Of a DNA stretch of 64,000 nt, positions 42,576 to 49,776 are shown piece by piece. Under the pieces are notes generated by a model, which worked only from the letters and a program-made list of their open reading frames with translations, did no database searches and was not told the origin of the DNA. The stretch's first letter is position 1. The number at the start of each line of letters is the position of its first letter. The stretch is taken from NCBI RefSeq assembly GCF_000381925.1, contig NZ_KB907307.1:682001-746000 (forward strand), read 5' to 3'. A program made the translations under genes and the position numbers. The stretch comes from Nocardia sp. BMG111209 (GTDB lineage Bacteria; Actinomycetota; Actinomycetes; Mycobacteriales; Mycobacteriaceae).

Positions 42576-43846
42576 CGCGCCGCCTCCACGGGGGCGGTGG
42601 CGAACAGTTCGTTGGCGCGCGCCTCGGTGACGATGCGCGCCACCTCGAGCATGCCGCGCTCGGCGGGGAAGGTCATGACCAGGCCCATCGCGAGATCGCG
42701 CAGCGAGCGGCCGATCACCCCGGACATCGACGCCGCGGAGGTGCCGCCAGCCTTCAGCGCGCCCAGCGCGACCCGGAAGCACGCCTCGGTGACCGCGCCC
42801 TTGCCCAGCCGCCACTGCGCGAACACGTCGGACTTCGATTTGAACGGCACCTCGGCGGTCTCCACGGCCAGCTGATACCGCAGCCACAGGTAGGCGGTCT
42901 CCAGGCTGCGGGTCATCTCGCCGAACAGCAACTGGTGCACCGGCGAGGACGCGATCGGCTCACCGGTGTCGGCGAAGGTGCGGGTGGTGGTCGCGGTGAG
43001 GATCTCGTCGTAAACCCGTTGCGCGCAACCGGTGTAGACCGCCGCGATGGCCAGCTGATTGCCCACGAAACTGCCGCGGCTCTGGGTCAGCATCTTGGTG
43101 AACGCGCCCGGCACGCCGAGCGCCTCGTCGTCGGGGACGAACACGTCGGTGAGCCGGATGCCGTTGTTGGCGGTGGCGCGCATGCCCAGCCCGTCCCAGG
43201 GCGCGCGGACCGCGACCCCCGCGGCGTCGCGCGGTACGAAGAAGGTCGCGAGTCCCTCCGCGGTGTCGTAACCTTCGAGTTTGGCGGAGGTGAGGTAGTA
43301 GTCGGCGACGCCGGTCGCGCAGCCGAAGGACTTCTCCCCGTTGAGCATCCAGCCGCCGTCCACCTTGCGCGCGGTGGTCGCGATGGTGATGTTGGCGCCG
43401 GAGGTCTTCACCGATTCGGAGGCGAAATTGGCCAGCCAGATACCGTCGGCCATCCGGGTCAGCACCTTCTCGGCGAAGGCGCGCACGACGGGGATCTCCG
43501 CGTCCGCGAACAGGCCGGCGTCGATGGCCTCCAGCGGCAGCAGCCCGCGCGAGGCGCTGGTGCTGTGGAAGAAGTAGGCCAGCGCGGTGGACGGGCAGGC
43601 GGTCCCCATGGCGAAGGTGGCGGCGGCGAGGTCGCGCAGGGTGCCGCCGAGGCCGCCGAACTTCTCCGGCACCACCAGCCCCAGCAGCCCCGCCTCGCGC
43701 AGCAGCGCGAGGTGCGAGGGCGGGAAGGTGCCGGTGCGGTCGGCCTCCTCCGCGGCGTCGCGCAACGCCGGCAACACGGACTCGACCCGTTCGGCGCGTT
43801 CGCGTTCCGGCGTGGTCATGTCTTCGACGAGTCGTTCTCCGATCAT
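42572..43846 (-). CDS. Acyl-CoA-dehydrogenase-fold flavin-dependent monooxygenase
   Basis: The 424-aa product has GAGGGG upstream. The acyl-CoA dehydrogenase fold is evident (LPALRDAAEEADRTGTFPPSH, PEKFGGLGGTLRDLAA, LNGEKSFGCATGVADYYLT, GLGMRATANNGIRLTDVFVP). The usual catalytic Glu of CoA dehydrogenases is not identifiable, and the gene is coupled to a flavin reductase, the pairing of two-component monooxygenases such as DszC/HpaB-like enzymes. It would hydroxylate or oxidatively cleave an aromatic or heteroaromatic substrate with reduced flavin. The exact substrate is unknown. Confidence 0.82.
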   Translation of the reverse strand: MIGERLVEDMTTPERERAERVESVLPALRDAAEEADRTGTFPPSHLALLREAGLLGLVVPEKFGGLGGTLRDLAAATFAMGTACPSTALAYFFHSTSASRGLLPLEAIDAGLFADAEIPVVRAFAEKVLTRMADGIWLANFASESVKTSGANITIATTARKVDGGWMLNGEKSFGCATGVADYYLTSAKLEGYDTAEGLATFFVPRDAAGVAVRAPWDGLGMRATANNGIRLTDVFVPDDEALGVPGAFTKMLTQSRGSFVGNQLAIAAVYTGCAQRVYDEILTATTTRTFADTGEPIASSPVHQLLFGEMTRSLETAYLWLRYQLAVETAEVPFKSKSDVFAQWRLGKGAVTEACFRVALGALKAGGTSAASMSGVIGRSLRDLAMGLVMTFPAERGMLEVARIVTEARANELFATAPVEAAR

Positions 43847-44322
43847 CGGGCAATCCCCTCGTGATAGGTGCGGTCGTGATAGATGAGCGGGGCGGTCGGC
43901 CGCGGTGTGGCCGCGTCCTGCACCAGCCCGAGCACGATGGTGTGATCGCCGGCCGGATAACAGGCGGCCACCACGCAGTCGATCCAGGCGACGGCGTCGG
44001 TGAGCACGGCGGTGCCGGTGGTCGCGACGTCCCAGTCGCCCAGGGCGAACCGGTCGGTGGCCGTGGTGGTGGCGAAACGGCGGCCGATCTCCTCGTGATC
44101 GCAGCCGAGCACGTTCACCGCGAACACGCCGCTGCTGCGGATCGCGCGGCAGGTCGTGCTGTCGGAGGCCACACATACCGAGACGAGCGGCGGATCGAGC
44201 GCCACACTGGTGAACGAACTGGCGGTCATACCGTGGTGGCCGCCCTCCTCGGTGCGCGTGGTGAGCACGACGACACCGGTGGCCCATTGCGCCAGCACCG
44301 TACGGAGATACCGGGAATCCAT
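43843..44322 (-). CDS. Flavin reductase (HpaC-like), partner of the monooxygenase
   Basis: The 159-aa full-length member of the flavin-reductase-like domain family has LAQWATGVVVLTTRTEEGGHHGMTASSFTSVALDPPLVSVCV at the start, then FAVNVLGCDHEEIGRRFA and DHTIVLGLVQDA at the end. It supplies reduced FMN/FAD to the monooxygenase encoded next (4-nt overlap). It is the first gene of the five-gene operon. Operator copy 4 ends only 10 bp before the ATG, and the ribosome site is weak. Confidence 0.9.
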   Translation of the reverse strand: MDSRYLRTVLAQWATGVVVLTTRTEEGGHHGMTASSFTSVALDPPLVSVCVASDSTTCRAIRSSGVFAVNVLGCDHEEIGRRFATTTATDRFALGDWDVATTGTAVLTDAVAWIDCVVAACYPAGDHTIVLGLVQDAATPRPTAPLIYHDRTYHEGIAR

Positions 44323-44331
44323 AGCTGGTCC

Positions 44332-44356
44332 GTTTCGGTAGTGGAAACGCTGTAAC
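44332..44356 (-). promoter_or_regulatory. Composite operator, copy 4 (one arm degenerate)
   Basis: GTTTC (44332-44336), N7, GAAAC (44344-44348), N3, GTAAC (44352-44356; two mismatches in the last arm). The spacing equals that of the three exact copies, and the flanks resemble copy 2 (both read CGTTTCGG at the left and GAAACGCTGT in the middle). It precedes the flavin reductase operon. Confidence 0.7.
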
Positions 44357-44407
44357 GCACAAGGTAACGGTGCCGGGCAGTTCGCGCAAGCGGAGCAGCG
44401 GGATGGT

Positions 44408-44424
44408 GTTTCCCATCGGGAAAT
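44408..44424 (+). promoter_or_regulatory. Partial composite operator before the IclR gene
   Basis: GTTTC (44408-44412), N7, GAAAT (44420-44424) matches two of the three arms, in the orientation expected for the gene to the right. The same stretch contains the inverted repeat TTTCCC-ATC-GGGAAA. It sits just upstream of a -10 box, so it could mediate autoregulation. Confidence 0.6.
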
Positions 44425-44433
44425 CTTTCCCCC

Positions 44434-44439
44434 TAGACT
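44434..44439 (+). promoter_or_regulatory. -10 box implying a leaderless IclR transcript
   Basis: TAGACT lies 6 bp before the GTG at 44446, so transcription would start at or within a base of the start codon, giving a leaderless mRNA. Leaderless genes are common in mycobacteria-like actinomycetes. No ribosome site is present, in agreement. Confidence 0.6.
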
Positions 44440-44445
44440 GGCCGG

Positions 44446-45231
44446 GTGCCCGATACCGAATCCGACGGCCAGAGTCGCTCCATCGCCGCGGTCGAACGCG
44501 CGATGGACGTGCTGCTGCTCTTCGGCCGCAGCGGCCGTTCCGACCTCGGCGTCACCGAGATCGCCAACGAGCTCGGCCTCACCAAAGCCGCTGTGCACCG
44601 GATACTTACGGCCCTGCGCAGCCGCGACCTGATCACCCTGGAACCCAGTACCCGCCGGTACGCGCTCGGGCACGCGGCCATGGCGCTGGGCCGGGCCTAT
44701 CTGGCGCGCACCGATCTGCGCGTGATGGCGGGCCCGGAGCTGCGCCGGCTGGCGTCGCTGACCGGGGAGACCGCGACGCTGTCGATCCGCCGCGGCGATA
44801 CCCGCATGTATGTGGACCAGGTGGTGCCGGAACAGGAACTGCGCATGGAACTGGTACTGGGACAACCGTATCCGCTGCACGCCGGCAGTTCCTCGAAGGC
44901 GATCCTCGCCTACCTCCGCAAGGAGGAGATCGACGAGTACCTGCAGCGCAACGAGCTGACCGGATTCACCGACGCCACCATCGTCTCGCAGCGCAAGCTG
45001 CGCGCCGAACTGGTGACCGTGCGCAAGCGCGGCTACGCCTGCTCGATGGGGGAGCGGCAGATCGGCGCGGCGTCCATCGCGGCGCCGATCCTCGATCACG
45101 ACGGCGGCGTGGTGGCCTCGATCAGCGTGTGCGGGCCGCTGCCGCGGTTCGAACCGCACATGGACGAGTACGCGCCGATGCTGCTCGACGCGGCCACCAC
45201 CCTGTCGACCCAGTTGGGTTATGCGGGTTAG
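44446..45231 (+). CDS. IclR-family regulator, candidate controller of the composite-operator regulon
   Basis: The product is 261 aa. The N-terminal winged HTH (residues about 12-75) has ERAMDVLLLFG, VTEIANELGLTKAAVHRILTALRSRDLI and RRYALGHAAMALG. The C-terminal effector domain (85-255) has LRRLASLTGETATLSI, LHAGSSSKAILAYL and RKRGYACSMGERQIGAASIAAPIL, the complete IclR layout. It is divergent from the flavin reductase operon with a shared 123-bp control region. IclR proteins often bind composite palindromes near promoters of aromatic catabolism genes. The partial operator in its own promoter supports it as the DNA-binding partner. Confidence 0.88.
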   Translation: MPDTESDGQSRSIAAVERAMDVLLLFGRSGRSDLGVTEIANELGLTKAAVHRILTALRSRDLITLEPSTRRYALGHAAMALGRAYLARTDLRVMAGPELRRLASLTGETATLSIRRGDTRMYVDQVVPEQELRMELVLGQPYPLHAGSSSKAILAYLRKEEIDEYLQRNELTGFTDATIVSQRKLRAELVTVRKRGYACSMGERQIGAASIAAPILDHDGGVVASISVCGPLPRFEPHMDEYAPMLLDAATTLSTQLGYAG

Positions 45232-45935
45232 AGATTCGCGCCGGGCTTGAACACTCCGAGCGCGGCCGCGCCGAGGACGCTGCCCCAGATCGTCCACACG
45301 TAGGGCAGGCAGCCGTTCACGCTGCGCCGCAGCACCGCCTCCAGATCCGGCCCGGATTCCCCGCCCATCAGCCGGCCGAAGGCGGGACCGAAGGGGCGCA
45401 ACGTGATCCGGATACCCAGCCCGGCGGCGACGGCCGCGCACCACAGCAGGATCTTGCCGCCGAGCCAGCGCGGATTCGTGGTGACGCCGAACGGATCGTG
45501 CGCGATCAGGGTGTACAGGCCGGCGGCCGTCATGCCGATGATCGCGGCGGTCCGCAGCGCGAGGTCGGCGCGGACCACCGCCGTGATGCGCCCGTGCGTG
45601 CGGTGCGTCACCACCGCCAGGGCGAGCCAGGCGAGCGCGAACACCCACACCGGTGCCACCAGCCACCAGGGGAACAGGGTGATGCCGAACAGCTTCGCGC
45701 CGTGCGGATCACACGCCATCAGCGTCACGCCGCTGGGCAGGAACAGGATCAGGCAGATGCGCGGCGCCAGATCCAGTCCGCTCATGATCGCCAGCGCGGT
45801 GGCGCGGGCGGGCGGGGTCAGCTTCGGGTCGATGACGAAACGGCTGGAGTAGAAGACGCCGAGGTCGCCACCGAGCCAGAAGACGAACAGCACCAGATGC
45901 AGCAGGATCCACCAGCCGTGGTGATGCGGGCCCAT
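45228..45935 (-). CDS. Integral membrane protein with conserved histidines, unknown function
   Basis: ATG 45935 (235 aa) with AGGA upstream. Six to seven TM helices; the first contains HHHGWWILLHLVLFVFWLGGDLGVF, and later helices contain LRTAAIIGMTAAGLYTLIAHD and PRWLGGKILLWCAAVAAGLGI. The His and layout recall CopD/DUF2269-type membrane proteins that bind heme or copper, but I cannot name a family. It converges on the IclR gene (4-nt overlap) and lies 76 bp downstream of the cysteine hydrolase on the same strand, so it may belong to that operon. Confidence 0.7.
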   Translation of the reverse strand: MGPHHHGWWILLHLVLFVFWLGGDLGVFYSSRFVIDPKLTPPARATALAIMSGLDLAPRICLILFLPSGVTLMACDPHGAKLFGITLFPWWLVAPVWVFALAWLALAVVTHRTHGRITAVVRADLALRTAAIIGMTAAGLYTLIAHDPFGVTTNPRWLGGKILLWCAAVAAGLGIRITLRPFGPAFGRLMGGESGPDLEAVLRRSVNGCLPYVWTIWGSVLGAAALGVFKPGANL

Positions 45936-46011
45936 GATTGTCCTAACGGGGAGCGGCGGAAAGTGCTGCGGCACATCGTTGTTCGCAGTCCGTCCGGATT
46001 CGAGCGGGAGG

Positions 46012-46737
46012 TCAGCGCAGCAGCGACAGCGCGGCGGCGAGGTCGATCACGTCGGCGTACTTGGCATCCAGGTCGAGCAGGTTCGCCTCGTGCAGGCGCG
46101 GATCGCGATCGCCGCAGGCGTCGGCCACCACCAGCGGCCGGAAACCGTGCTGGAGCGCGTCGGTCGCGCTGGCGCGGATACACCCGCTGGTGGTGAGGCC
46201 GGTGACCAGCACGGTGTCGATCCGCCGCGTGCTCAGGTCGGCGGCCAGCGCGGTGCCGTGGAAGGCGCTGGCGTAATGCTTGGACACCACGGTTTCCCCC
46301 GGCCGCGGCGCCGGATCGGGCGGGAACTCGGCCAGCGGGTTGCCCTCCTCGAAGGAGCCGAGCGCCGGGACCTTTCGCCGGAACAGGCCGCCGTCGCCGG
46401 TGCCGGGCCGGTAGCTGACCCGCGTGAAGATCACCGGCACACCGGTTTCGCGCGCACGGGCGACCAGGCGCGCGGTGGCGGCCACCGCGTCCTCCACCGG
46501 CGCGCGCAGCGGCGACCCGTCGGTGAGATAGGCCATGCAGACATCGATGACCAGCACCGCGAGCTTCTCGCCCGCGCCGAGCCGGGCCGCGAAACCGTGG
46601 GTGCGGTAGTCCGCCGCCAGATCGGCCGGGCCGGCGCCGTCCGGCGATGCGAACTGTGCTGCCGCCGTGTCGTTTCCGGTATGGCCGCCACTGTCCGGAG
46701 TCCCGGTGCGCGGCGCGTCGGTGTCGTTGCTGGGCAC
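46012..46737 (-). CDS. Cysteine hydrolase, maleamate/N-carbamoylsarcosine amidase-like
   Basis: GTG 46737 (241 aa) has AGGAGG upstream. Isochorismatase-fold triad: Asp65 in VLVIDVCMAYL, Lys153 in VVSKHYASAFHGT and Cys186 in TGLTTSGCIRAS. KHYASAF and TTSGCIRASATDALQHGFRP are characteristic of the N-carbamoylsarcosine amidase/maleamate amidohydrolase (NicF) group rather than nicotinamidase. Maleamate amidase makes maleate, the substrate of maleate isomerase, and two such isomerase-like genes are in this region. It is co-transcribed with the CoA-transferase gene (11-bp gap). The N-terminal 50 residues are a variable, Gly/Pro-rich extension. Confidence 0.85.
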   Translation of the reverse strand: MPSNDTDAPRTGTPDSGGHTGNDTAAAQFASPDGAGPADLAADYRTHGFAARLGAGEKLAVLVIDVCMAYLTDGSPLRAPVEDAVAATARLVARARETGVPVIFTRVSYRPGTGDGGLFRRKVPALGSFEEGNPLAEFPPDPAPRPGETVVSKHYASAFHGTALAADLSTRRIDTVLVTGLTTSGCIRASATDALQHGFRPLVVADACGDRDPRLHEANLLDLDAKYADVIDLAAALSLLR

Positions 46738-46748
46738 GATGGTCCTCC

Positions 46749-47963
46749 TCAGACGATGCCGGCGGTGGCGAGGCCGGCGAGTTCGTCCGAACCGAGGCCC
46801 AGCAGCGTGGAATAGATCTCGGTGCTGTGCTCGCCCAGTTCGGGCCCGGTGTGCCGGACCCGGCCCGGGGTTTCGCTCAGCCGGGGAAAGACGTTCTGCA
46901 TCGGGAACTCGCCGAGATCCGGATGTGCCAGTCGCACAATGGCATCCCGCGCGGCGAAGTGCGGATCGGCGAACATGTCGCGCGCGGTGTAGATGCGCCC
47001 GGCCGGTACCCCCGCCTCGTGCAGCAGGTCCAGGACCTCGCCGGCCGGTCGCGCGCCGGTCCACTCGGCGATGATGTCGTCGAGTTCGGCCATGTTCTCC
47101 CCGCGCGCCGAATGGGTCGCGAAACGTTGCGCGACAGCCAGATCGGGGCGGCCCATGGCCGTGGTCAGGCGGCCGTACACGGTGTCCTGGTTGGCGGCGA
47201 TGAGGATCATCTCGCCACCGGCGGTGGGATAGACGTTGCTGGGCGCGACATTCGGCAGCACCGCGCCGGTCCGCTCACGCTGATATCCGGTGATATCCCA
47301 TTCCGGCAGCAGCGATTCCATCATCGCCAGCACCGCCTCGTAGATCGCCGAGTCGACGATCTGGCCGCGGCCGGTGAGTTCGCGATGGTGCACCGCGGCG
47401 AGCGTGCCGATGGTCGCGAAGACCGCGGCCAGTGAATCGCCCAGGGAAATACCGGTTCTGGCGGGCTGATGATCCGGATCGCCGGTGGTGTAGCGAATTC
47501 CGCCCATCGCCTCGCCGATCGAGCCGAACCCGGCGCGGGCGGCATACGGCCCGCTCTGCCCGTACCCGGTGACCCGGGTGAGGATCAGGCCGGGATTGTC
47601 CGCCCGCAGGGTCTCGTAATCCAGCCCCCAGCGTTCCAGCGTGCCCGGCCGGAAGTTCTCCACGACCACATCGGCCTTGGCGATCAAGCGGCGGGCCAGA
47701 TCCTGCCCCTCGGGAGTGCGCAGATTGCAGGTCACCGACTTCTTGTTGCGCGCCACCACGGGCCACCACAGCGACCGGCCCTTCGGCTTCTCGCGGCCCC
47801 ATTCCCGCATCGGATCACCCTGTCCAGGCGATTCGAGTTTGATCACCTCGGCCCCGAAATCCCCGAGCAACTGACCGCAGAACGGGCCCGCCAGCAGCTG
47901 ACCCATCTCGATCACCCGCAGGTCGTGTAGCGGTCCGGGCGTTCCGGTGGTGAGATCTGCCAT
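46749..47963 (-). CDS. Class III (CaiB/BaiF) CoA-transferase
   Basis: The product is 404 aa. LHDLRVIEMGQLLAGPFCGQLLGDFGAEVIKLE is the family start, NKKSVTCNLRTPEGQDL follows, and the catalytic Asp is Asp176 in GISLGDSLAA. It moves CoA between carboxylic acids (substrates in known members include formate/oxalate, carnitine, and mesaconate or succinate). With maleamate-amidase-like and maleate-isomerase-like neighbours, activation of fumarate- or mesaconate-type diacids is a reasonable inference. It heads the operon, divergent from the methyltransferase gene. Confidence 0.88.
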   Translation of the reverse strand: MADLTTGTPGPLHDLRVIEMGQLLAGPFCGQLLGDFGAEVIKLESPGQGDPMREWGREKPKGRSLWWPVVARNKKSVTCNLRTPEGQDLARRLIAKADVVVENFRPGTLERWGLDYETLRADNPGLILTRVTGYGQSGPYAARAGFGSIGEAMGGIRYTTGDPDHQPARTGISLGDSLAAVFATIGTLAAVHHRELTGRGQIVDSAIYEAVLAMMESLLPEWDITGYQRERTGAVLPNVAPSNVYPTAGGEMILIAANQDTVYGRLTTAMGRPDLAVAQRFATHSARGENMAELDDIIAEWTGARPAGEVLDLLHEAGVPAGRIYTARDMFADPHFAARDAIVRLAHPDLGEFPMQNVFPRLSETPGRVRHTGPELGEHSTEIYSTLLGLGSDELAGLATAGIV

Positions 47964-48058
47964 GCGGCCGACTCCGTTCCGGCACGGATCGCGTCGCGAT
48001 CGGTGTCCTCGTTGCTGTCGTGGTTCCGGGGCGAGCGAGCGGCGGCCACCGCCGGAAT

Positions 48059-48073
48059 GGATACAATGTATCC
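48059..48073. promoter_or_regulatory. Palindrome in the CoA-transferase/methyltransferase divergent region
   Basis: GGATACA-A-TGTATCC is an exact inverted repeat, of a type used by GntR-family regulators. It lies 96 bp before the CoA-transferase start and 108 bp before the methyltransferase start. No GntR gene is in the window. Confidence 0.5.
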
Positions 48074-48180
48074 CGCAGCGAAACAGTCGGCAAGATCAGG
48101 GGAACGGGGTGGGCACGGCACGCGGTCGCTCAGGTCTGCGAATTCCTGCGCTTTGCAGTCCACCGGGACCGAGGCGGAAG

Positions 48181-49059
48181 ATGGATCCCATGGCCACACG
48201 CGACAGCGGCGCCGCTCGGCGCGCGACGATGTACGGCAGCGGCAATCTGGCCGCCAGCAAACTCTTCTCGGGCCATTTCATCAATTTCGGGTACTGGACC
48301 GACGGCGTCGTCCCCGGCCACCTCACCGAGGATCAGCGCACCGCCAGCCAGGCCGACCTGTACCGAGAAGTCCTGCGCCGAGCCGGGATCGGCGAAACAG
48401 ATGCCGTGCTGGAAGTCGGCTGCGGCATCGGAGTCGGCGCGGTGCTCGCACTCCGGGAGTTCGGTCCGCAGCGGTTCGCCGGGCTCGATCTCTCCGATGA
48501 TCAAATTGCGCGGGCCGAGCGGATCAATGCCGAGGAGTTGATCGCCGACCCCGGCCGCTTGTCGTTCCGTCAAGGCTCGGCGTTCGCGATTCCGTTCCAG
48601 GACAGCACATTCGACCAGTGCATCTCGATCGAAGCAGCGCAGCATTTCGAGGATCTGCCAGGATTCGCCGCCGAGGCGAACCGAATCCTGAAACCGGGCG
48701 GCAAGCTGACGGTGTCGACCTTCTTCACCACCGCGGAGGACTGCGCACGCCAGTTGGAGCCGATGATCGAAACCATCCGTACCGGGGTCGACGTTGTGGC
48801 GCCGATCGGCGTGTTCGCCGAGGTACTACGGGCGTCCGGCTTCGAGCCGGTCGGCGTCGAGTCGATCGGCAAGCACGTCTGGCACGGGTTCGATGCCTGG
48901 ATGCAGCAGAGCGGGTTCGAGAATCACTGGGCCCGCAACTGGCTGCCGGCATATCAGAACGGCCGACTCGACTACTACATCGTGTCGGCAGAGAAGCCGG
49001 ATGATTCGAAGCCGACAGTGCCGAAGTCCGGCCCGGCCCTCGGTGAGGTTGCCCGCTGA
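48181..49059 (+). CDS. SAM-dependent methyltransferase
   Basis: ATG 48181 (292 aa) with GAGGCGGAAG upstream; ATG 48190 is an alternative. The class I fold: LYREVLRRAGIGETDAVLEVGCGIGVGAVLAL holds the SAM-binding motif, FAGLDLSDDQIARAERI motif II, and FDQCISIEAAQHFEDLPGFAAEANRILKPGGKLTVSTFF the later motifs. The layout resembles small-molecule C/O-methyltransferases of the tocopherol/phosphoethanolamine type (methyltransf_11). Substrate unknown. It shares a divergent control region with the CoA-transferase operon, so a link to that pathway is possible. Confidence 0.85.
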   Translation: MDPMATRDSGAARRATMYGSGNLAASKLFSGHFINFGYWTDGVVPGHLTEDQRTASQADLYREVLRRAGIGETDAVLEVGCGIGVGAVLALREFGPQRFAGLDLSDDQIARAERINAEELIADPGRLSFRQGSAFAIPFQDSTFDQCISIEAAQHFEDLPGFAAEANRILKPGGKLTVSTFFTTAEDCARQLEPMIETIRTGVDVVAPIGVFAEVLRASGFEPVGVESIGKHVWHGFDAWMQQSGFENHWARNWLPAYQNGRLDYYIVSAEKPDDSKPTVPKSGPALGEVAR

Positions 49060-49329
49060 TCCGGAGGTCGGGGCGGCCGGCGCCCCGAGCGGACCGGGGA
49101 TCGTGCCGGAGCGGGGAGGTCGATCCGGGTCCACTCGAGACCATGCGGTGTCGGCTTGCGCTCGGCGTGGTCAGCGGAGGAGTGAATCGTTCACGCCTAC
49201 CTCTGGATCTACGAACCAGCGCACCATGATCCCGCATCGGGGCTGCTGCACGACGTTCGACCTGTGGTCGATGAGTTGTCGAAATGCGCTGTGCCGGAGC
49301 AGTTATGGGTTCACATGGCCCCGGGCCGC

Positions 49330-49638
49330 TCAGCCGAGTTCGTAATCCAGCCGGATGCGGTGGGTGCCGTCGGCGTCGACCGCCATTGCGCCACCGCCGG
49401 TGATTCCGGTGAGATCCCCGGAACCGCTGGTCGGGACGATGACGAAGAACTCCGCCGTGCGATCGGTGCCCGAGGTCGTGGCCGAATGCGCGAAGCAGAA
49501 TGTGCCCGCGGCTCCGTTGAGTGAGCCCTCGAACGATTCCATGGCCACGTAGGTGCCCACGTCGGTGGCCTGGTCGGATGCTGCGGTGAACAGCGTTGCG
49601 GCCCGGGCTTCGGCATCCCGCGCGCACCCGGACGACAC
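49330..49638 (-). CDS. DUF3224-family protein, possibly N-terminally truncated
   Basis: The product is 102 aa. YVAMESFEGSLNGAAGTFCFAHSATTSG then VIVPTSGSGDLTGITGGGAM and IRLDYELG match the C-terminal two thirds of DUF3224 (allene-oxide-cyclase-like barrel) proteins. Family members are normally about 125-130 residues and start with a GTWTVTSW-type strand that is absent here. The first ~20 residues (MSSGCARDAEARAATLF) do not resemble the family, so the gene is probably a decaying copy or has a rearranged start. Confidence 0.55.
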   Translation of the reverse strand: MSSGCARDAEARAATLFTAASDQATDVGTYVAMESFEGSLNGAAGTFCFAHSATTSGTDRTAEFFVIVPTSGSGDLTGITGGGAMAVDADGTHRIRLDYELG

Positions 49639-49776
49639 GGGCGACGCCGGCTCGAAATCGCTGTGCTGACGTGACGGTCGGGCGGTAACGATCGCCCGGC
49701 GGAGCCGTACCGCACTACGTGCCGGGCGGCGGCGCGGAGCACCTTTCCGGTGTGGAAGGTGTTGTCCGAGTGCCGG

